Of a stretch of 64,000 bases of DNA, positions 59,067 to 64,000 are shown piece after piece. The number at the start of each line of letters is the position of its first letter. Within the stretch, counting starts at the first letter, position 1. The DNA comes from Superficieibacter sp. 1612_C1 (GTDB lineage Bacteria; Pseudomonadota; Gammaproteobacteria; Enterobacterales; Enterobacteriaceae): NCBI RefSeq assembly GCF_015234305.1, contig NZ_JADGMI010000005.1, forward strand, positions 248,001-312,000, read 5' to 3'. The notes beneath the pieces are model-generated. The model was not told where the DNA came from, did no database searches, and saw only the letters and a program-made list of their open reading frames with translations. Both the position numbers and the translations under genes were made by a program.

Positions 59067-59195
59067 ATTTTGCATACGACCACTCATGCAAATTGCCCAT
59101 TTTTTACGCGCGCGCCTCTGGCATCATCCGCGCTGACATAGCAATTTCAGAACACTTCTTACCCATACTATTCTCTTAAATAGCCAGGTTTCACT

Positions 59196-61346
59196 ATGGA
59201 TACTAAAAAACTTTTCAGGCACATACCCTGGGTGATCCTCGGGATCATCGGTGCATTCTGTTTGTCGGTTGTCGCCCTGCGGCGGGGTGAGCACGTCAGC
59301 GCCCTGTGGATCGTAGTGGCCTCCGTCTCGGTCTATCTGGTGGCGTACCGCTACTACAGCCTCTATATCGCCCAGAAAGTGATGCAGCTTGACCCGACGC
59401 GCGCAACGCCAGCGGTCATCAATAACGACGGTCTGAACTACGTTCCGACTAACCGTAACGTGCTGTTTGGTCACCACTTTGCGGCCATCGCGGGCGCGGG
59501 TCCGCTGGTCGGGCCGGTGCTGGCAGCGCAGATGGGGTATCTGCCCGGCACTCTGTGGCTACTCGCCGGGGTGGTTCTTGCCGGTGCGGTCCAGGACTTT
59601 ATGGTGCTGTTTATCTCTTCCCGTCGTAACGGCGCGTCTCTCGGCGAGATGATTAAAGAAGAGATGGGCCCGGTCCCTGGCACCATCGCGCTGTTTGGCT
59701 GCTTCCTGATTATGATCATCATCCTCGCCGTGCTGGCGCTGATCGTGGTGAAAGCGCTGGCCGAAAGTCCGTGGGGCGTGTTTACCGTCTGCTCAACGGT
59801 GCCGATTGCGCTGTTTATGGGGATTTACATGCGCTTCCTGCGCCCCGGTCGCGTGGGCGAGGTATCAGTGATTGGTATTGTGCTGCTGGTGGCCTCTATT
59901 TACTTTGGCGGCGTGATCGCGCACGACCCGTACTGGGGCCCGGCGCTGACTTTCAAAGATACCACCATCACCTTTACCCTGATTGGTTACGCGTTTATCT
60001 CCGCGCTGCTGCCGGTATGGCTGATCCTGGCCCCGCGTGACTACCTCGCGACCTTCCTGAAAATCGGCGTGATCGTCGGTCTGGCAATTGGCATCGTGAT
60101 CCTCAACCCGGAACTGAAAATGCCCGCCATGACCCAGTACATTGACGGCACGGGTCCGCTGTGGAAAGGTGCACTGTTCCCGTTCCTGTTTATCACCATC
60201 GCCTGCGGCGCGGTCTCCGGCTTCCATGCACTGATCGCCTCCGGCACCACACCGAAGCTGCTGGCCTGCGAAACCGACGCGCGTTTCATTGGCTATGGCG
60301 CGATGTTGATGGAATCCTTCGTGGCGATCATGGCACTGGTGGCGGCCTCTATCATCGAACCGGGCCTCTACTTTGCGATGAACACCCCGCCAGCGGGCCT
60401 CGGCATCACCATGCCGAACCTGCATGAGCTGGGTACTGAAAACGCGCCGGTGATCCTGGCACAGCTTAAAGACGTTACTGTTCATGCGGCGGCCACCGTC
60501 AGTAGCTGGGGCTTTGTGATATCGCCTGAGCAGATCCTGCAAACCGCGAAAGATATCGGCGAACCTTCCGTCCTGAACCGTGCCGGTGGCGCGCCGACGC
60601 TGGCGGTCGGTATCGCTCACGTGTTCCACAAGATCATTCCGGCGATGGATATGGGCTTCTGGTACCACTTCGGGATCCTGTTTGAAGCGCTGTTTATCCT
60701 GACCGCACTGGATGCAGGCACCCGTTCCGGCCGCTTCATGTTGCAGGATCTGCTGGGTAACTTCGTGCCGTTCCTGAAGAAAACCGACTCGCTGGTAGCA
60801 GGAGCTATCGGTACGGCAGGCTGCGTGGGCCTGTGGGGCTACCTGCTGTATCAGGGCGTGGTCGATCCGCTGGGCGGCGTGAAGAGTCTGTGGCCGCTGT
60901 TCGGCATCTCGAATCAGATGCTGGCCGCCGTCGCGCTGGTTCTCGGCACCGTAGTCCTGGTTAAAATGCAGCGCACCAAATACATCTGGGTCACTGTGAT
61001 CCCGGCGGTATGGCTGCTGATCTGCACCACCTGGGCGCTGGGCCTGAAATTGTTCAGCGCCAACCCGCAGATGGAAGGCTTCTTCTACATGGCGAACCAA
61101 TATAAAGAACGTATTGCCGCCGGTGGTGAACTGACCGCACAGGAAGTCGCGAACATGAATCATATCGTGGTGAACAACTACACCAACGCGGGCTTAAGTA
61201 TTCTGTTCCTGGTGGTGGTCTACAGCATTATCTTCTACGGCCTGAAAACCTGGATGAAAGCGCGTAATACCAACGGCCGCACGGATAAAGAAACACCGTT
61301 CGTTCCGGTGCCAGAAGGTGGCGTGAAAACCTCTTCACACCATTAA
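59196..61346 (+). CDS. btsT: Pyruvate:proton symporter BtsT (CstA family)
   Basis: Encodes 716 residues, equal to E. coli BtsT (YjiY). It has some 16-18 hydrophobic helices. Conserved CstA motifs are [22 protein letters not shown] and [14 protein letters not shown]. BtsT imports pyruvate as a scavenger under BtsS/BtsR control. A CRP site and a candidate BtsR repeat precede it. The small protein YjiX and GTPase YjiA follow in the same operon with a REP between btsT and yjiX. Confidence 0.97.
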   Translation: MDTKKLFRHIPWVILGIIGAFCLSVVALRRGEHVSALWIVVASVSVYLVAYRYYSLYIAQKVMQLDPTRATPAVINNDGLNYVPTNRNVLFGHHFAAIAGAGPLVGPVLAAQMGYLPGTLWLLAGVVLAGAVQDFMVLFISSRRNGASLGEMIKEEMGPVPGTIALFGCFLIMIIILAVLALIVVKALAESPWGVFTVCSTVPIALFMGIYMRFLRPGRVGEVSVIGIVLLVASIYFGGVIAHDPYWGPALTFKDTTITFTLIGYAFISALLPVWLILAPRDYLATFLKIGVIVGLAIGIVILNPELKMPAMTQYIDGTGPLWKGALFPFLFITIACGAVSGFHALIASGTTPKLLACETDARFIGYGAMLMESFVAIMALVAASIIEPGLYFAMNTPPAGLGITMPNLHELGTENAPVILAQLKDVTVHAAATVSSWGFVISPEQILQTAKDIGEPSVLNRAGGAPTLAVGIAHVFHKIIPAMDMGFWYHFGILFEALFILTALDAGTRSGRFMLQDLLGNFVPFLKKTDSLVAGAIGTAGCVGLWGYLLYQGVVDPLGGVKSLWPLFGISNQMLAAVALVLGTVVLVKMQRTKYIWVTVIPAVWLLICTTWALGLKLFSANPQMEGFFYMANQYKERIAAGGELTAQEVANMNHIVVNNYTNAGLSILFLVVVYSIIFYGLKTWMKARNTNGRTDKETPFVPVPEGGVKTSSHH

Positions 61347-61353
61347 TGTTAAT

Positions 61354-61379
61354 GCCGGATAGCCTTTCGCTTATCCGGC
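61354..61379. repeat. REP sequence between btsT and yjiX
   Basis: GCCGGATAGCCTTTCGCTTA then TCCGGC forms a short hairpin 8 bp past the btsT stop, inside the operon. Confidence 0.8.
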
Positions 61380-61441
61380 CTGAACCTGAGCCAGACGGGG
61401 CGCAAGCCGACGCCTGGCTTTATTCATATCTGGATGGCGCA

Positions 61442-61636
61442 ATGTTTGGTAACTTAGGACAGGCAAAAAAATACCTCGGCCAGGCGGCAAAGATGCTGAT
61501 TGGCATTCCGGACTATGACAACTATGTTGATCATATGAAAACCAACCATCCGGATAAACCTTACATGACCTACAACGAGTTCTTCCGCGAGCGCCAGGAA
61601 GCGCGCTACGGTAGCGGCGGAAGCAGTTGCTGTTAA
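61442..61636 (+). CDS. yjiX: YbdD/YjiX family small protein
   Basis: Encodes 64 residues from [21 protein letters not shown] at 61442, the family start. The core [20 protein letters not shown] is conserved and the protein ends GGSSCC, two terminal cysteines. YbdD and YjiX are paired with CstA and BtsT and are reported to be needed for their pyruvate uptake. It ends 11 bp before yjiA. Confidence 0.93.
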   Translation: MFGNLGQAKKYLGQAAKMLIGIPDYDNYVDHMKTNHPDKPYMTYNEFFRERQEARYGSGGSSCC

Positions 61637-61647
61637 TAGGAACGATT

Positions 61648-62604
61648 ATGACGCCGATTGCTGTCACCCTCCTTACGGGCTTTCTTGGCGCAGGGAAAAC
61701 TACCCTCCTGCGCCATATCCTTAATGAACACCACGGCTTAAAAATTGCCGTGATCGAAAACGAGTTCGGCGAAGTTTCCGTTGACGATCAGCTGATTGGC
61801 GATCGCGCAACGCAGATCAAAACCCTGACGAACGGCTGCATCTGCTGTAGCCGCTCCAACGAACTGGAAGATGCCCTGCTGGATCTGCTCGACGGTCTCG
61901 ACCGGGGAGAAATCGACTTTGACCGCCTGGTGATTGAATGCACCGGCATGGCCGATCCCGGCCCGATCATTCAGACCTTCTTCTCGCATGAGATCCTCTG
62001 CCAGCGCTATTTGCTGGACGGCGTGATAGCGCTGGTCGATGCCGTTCATGCCGACGCGCAGATGAACCAGTTCACCCTCGCCCAGTCGCAGGTGGGCTAT
62101 GCGGATCGCATTCTGCTGACCAAAACCGACGTCGCCGAAGAGACGGAAAAACTGCGTGATCGTCTGACGCGCATCAACGCCCGCGCGCCGATTTATACCG
62201 CCACTTACGGCGATGTCGACCTTTCCCTGCTGTTTAACACCAACGGTTTTATGCTGGAAGAGAACGTGGTCGCCGCTAAACCGCGCTTTCATTTTATGGC
62301 CGACAAGCAGAACGACATCTCGTCCATTGTGGTCGAGCTGGATTACCCGGTCGATATCAGCGGCGTGTCGCGCGTTATGGAGACGTTGCTGCTGGAGTCA
62401 GCGGAAAAACTGCTGCGCTATAAAGGTATGCTGTGGATCAAGGATGCACCGAACCGCCTGCTGTTCCAGGGCGTCCAGAGGCTGTACAGCGCCGACTGGG
62501 ACCGCCCGTGGGGCGACGAGCCGCCGCACAGCACGCTGGTGTTTATCGGCGTCCAGTTGCCGGAAGAGGAGATTCGGGCGGCGTTTGAGGAGTTGCGGGG
62601 GTAA
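61648..62604 (+). CDS. yjiA: COG0523 P-loop GTPase YjiA
   Basis: Encodes 318 residues from MTPIAVTLLTGFLGAGKTTLLR at 61648. Walker A GFLGAGKTT, the metal-binding CxCC motif GCICCSRSNE, and LTKTD are typical of the CobW/HypB/UreG G3E group. It binds metals (zinc, cobalt, nickel) and hydrolyses GTP, but its client is not known. It lies at the end of the btsT-yjiX unit and converges on the next gene. Confidence 0.95.
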   Translation: MTPIAVTLLTGFLGAGKTTLLRHILNEHHGLKIAVIENEFGEVSVDDQLIGDRATQIKTLTNGCICCSRSNELEDALLDLLDGLDRGEIDFDRLVIECTGMADPGPIIQTFFSHEILCQRYLLDGVIALVDAVHADAQMNQFTLAQSQVGYADRILLTKTDVAEETEKLRDRLTRINARAPIYTATYGDVDLSLLFNTNGFMLEENVVAAKPRFHFMADKQNDISSIVVELDYPVDISGVSRVMETLLLESAEKLLRYKGMLWIKDAPNRLLFQGVQRLYSADWDRPWGDEPPHSTLVFIGVQLPEEEIRAAFEELRG

Positions 62605-62638
62605 TAAAAGTGCGCGCCAGTTTCCCGGCGCGCCTTCG

Positions 62639-63889
62639 TCAGGCCATACCGATAAACAAACCGGCGATGGTGGCGCTCATCAGGTTTGACAGCGTTGCCG
62701 CCGCCAGCGCGCGCATACCAAGCTGCGCAATTTCGGACGCCCGCTGGGGCGCAATGGCGGAGAACGCGCCGACCACCACGCCGATGGAGCCAAAGTTGGC
62801 GAAGCCGCACAGGGCGAATGACACAATGGCAATGGTTTTCACATCCAGCGTTCCGGCTGCCTGTAGATATGGTGAGAAGCTGAGATAAGCCACAAATTCG
62901 TTAATCGCCAGCTTTTGCCCAATCAAACTTCCCGCCAGCGTCGCATCGCTCCAGTCAACGCCCATCAGCCAGGCCAGCGGCGCAAGGAGATAGCCCAGGA
63001 GGCTTTGCAGCGTGGCGTCACCAAAACCGAACCAGTCACCCACGCCGCCAATAATGCCGTTAATCAGCGCGATGATCGCCACGAATGCCATCACCACCGT
63101 TGCCACGCCAACCGCGATTTTAGTACCGGTCATCGCCCCGCTCGCCACCGCTTCAATAAGACTTTTCGGCGGCGTTTCGCTAAACGACAGATTATCGAAC
63201 GTCACCTGCGAAGGCTCAGTTGCCGGGCTGAGCAGACGGGCAAACAAAATACCGCCGGGGATCGCCATCAGCGACGCCGCCAGCAGATACTCAATCGGCA
63301 CGCCAAGGCTGGCATACCCAATCATCGTCGAACCGGCAATCGACGCCATTCCACTACAAATGGCGGTAAACAGCTCATTACGGTTCAGGCGATTCATAAA
63401 CGGCTTAACGATCGCCGGGATCTCATTTTGCCCGAGAAAAATAGTGGTGACGGCGACAAAAGATTCGATCTTACTAATATTGAGCGCTTTCTGAAAAATA
63501 CCACCCAGGAGGCGGATCAGTATCCCCATTACGCCAATATAATAAAGTAAGCTCACTAACGCGGTGATAAAAATAATGGCGGGCAGTACTCTAAAGGCAA
63601 AAATAAAACCGGCACCGTCAAATAGCGTATCCATTTTCGGCCCAACCAGCGAACCAAATATAAACGCGCTACCGGCATCGCTATAGGTGATGACCTGATG
63701 AATACCATTGGCTGCCTTTTCCGCCAGCCACTTCCCCGGCGGCAGATAAAGCATCATACCGCCAATAATGATTTGTAATAATAGTGCCGCACCAGTTGTC
63801 CGCAGGCTAATACGCTTTTTATTTACTGACAGCAGAAAAGCAATTGCCAGTAATACCACCATACCCAGAACGCTTCTCATTACTTCCAT
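62639..63889 (-). CDS. NupC/NupX-family nucleoside transporter
   Basis: Encodes 416 residues of the concentrative nucleoside transporter family, closest by eye to E. coli YeiJ (NupX) and YeiM. Conserved motifs are FLGQNEIPAIVKPFMNRL, AGSTMIGYA and KLAINEFVAYLSF. About ten hydrophobic helices. It takes up nucleosides with protons or sodium; YeiM is a pseudouridine carrier, so specificity is open. It converges on yjiA with 34 bp between. This context is not that of E. coli yeiJ. Confidence 0.93.
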   Translation of the reverse strand: MEVMRSVLGMVVLLAIAFLLSVNKKRISLRTTGAALLLQIIIGGMMLYLPPGKWLAEKAANGIHQVITYSDAGSAFIFGSLVGPKMDTLFDGAGFIFAFRVLPAIIFITALVSLLYYIGVMGILIRLLGGIFQKALNISKIESFVAVTTIFLGQNEIPAIVKPFMNRLNRNELFTAICSGMASIAGSTMIGYASLGVPIEYLLAASLMAIPGGILFARLLSPATEPSQVTFDNLSFSETPPKSLIEAVASGAMTGTKIAVGVATVVMAFVAIIALINGIIGGVGDWFGFGDATLQSLLGYLLAPLAWLMGVDWSDATLAGSLIGQKLAINEFVAYLSFSPYLQAAGTLDVKTIAIVSFALCGFANFGSIGVVVGAFSAIAPQRASEIAQLGMRALAAATLSNLMSATIAGLFIGMA

Positions 63890-64000
63890 AATGATGATCC
63901 CTTTATATTGGTCTTTTGGTATGTCTGATATCGTTACGGGCGACCGCTGACTGCCCGTGCCAGGGGGTCAGGCGATACAGCTACCCTGCTCGCCTGTTAC

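Larger units (their letters stand above)
58850..59195. other. Divergent regulatory region tsr/btsT
   Basis: 346 bp containing the tsr sigma-28 promoter, a perfect CRP site and a candidate BtsR direct repeat; no gene. Confidence 0.8.

Noticed and set aside
59865-61163. A 432-codon open frame on the minus strand
   Set aside because: Antisense to btsT, His/Gln/Arg-rich composition typical of reverse-frame translation; not a gene.

Overview
The window is a chromosomal segment of a member of the Enterobacteriaceae with moderate GC. Almost every gene has a clear counterpart in Escherichia coli K-12 in the same order, but the block is in reverse orientation. Salmonella/Citrobacter-like accessories (a GGDEF gene beside fhuF, an orphan PTS EIIC, a YbaK-like gene, a NupX-like transporter) and clear divergence from E. 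coli suggest Citrobacter or a close relative. The genus is an inference. No prophage, complete insertion sequence, CRISPR array or rRNA operon is visible.

Layout. 1-9767: 3' part of an rpn nuclease gene, talB, yaaJ, yaaA, yaaX and the thrLABC operon with its attenuator. 9979-20748: yjtD, arcA, creABCD, rob, gpmB, yjjX, trpR and slt. 20950-28041: ettA, nadR, radA, serB, lplA and a small low-GC HTH gene. smp (ytjB) and yjjJ (hipH), which occupy this stretch in E. coli, are absent. 28231-35265: deoCABD and the divergent glycyl-radical pair yjjI-yjjW, with DeoR and CRP sites matching the E. coli deo control region. 35410-43034: yjjV, yjjU, ytjA, osmY, prfC, yjjG, rimI, holD and rsmC. 43205-43525: three tRNA-Leu(CAG) genes behind a strong promoter. 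43551-49582: yjjZ, a membrane diguanylate cyclase, fhuF, an orphan EIIC, a YbaK-like gene and the bglJ-yjjQ regulators. 50094-55899: yjjP-yjjB, dnaT-dnaC, yjjA and opgB. 55943-63889: a second complete rpn gene, tsr with a sigma-28 promoter, btsT-yjiX-yjiA and a NupX-family transporter.

Functional groupings: threonine synthesis under attenuation; redox and carbon control (ArcA, CreBC); tryptophan and NAD regulation; deoxynucleoside catabolism; replication restart and polymerase accessory proteins (DnaT, DnaC, HolD); iron (two Fur boxes around yjjZ and fhuF with a diguanylate cyclase between them); pyruvate uptake with serine chemotaxis. REP/BIME elements fill many 3' intergenic gaps.

No wholly new multi-gene system stands out. 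The observations most worth following are: an internal ribosome-binding site and start codon at the same place in both rpn genes (candidate gene-within-gene antitoxins); the YjjI/YjjW glycyl-radical system tied to deo control; a near-perfect 29-bp double operator beside an orphan EIIC; a yjjY reading frame that appears conserved but lacks a start codon; and an orphan terminator ahead of yjjP.
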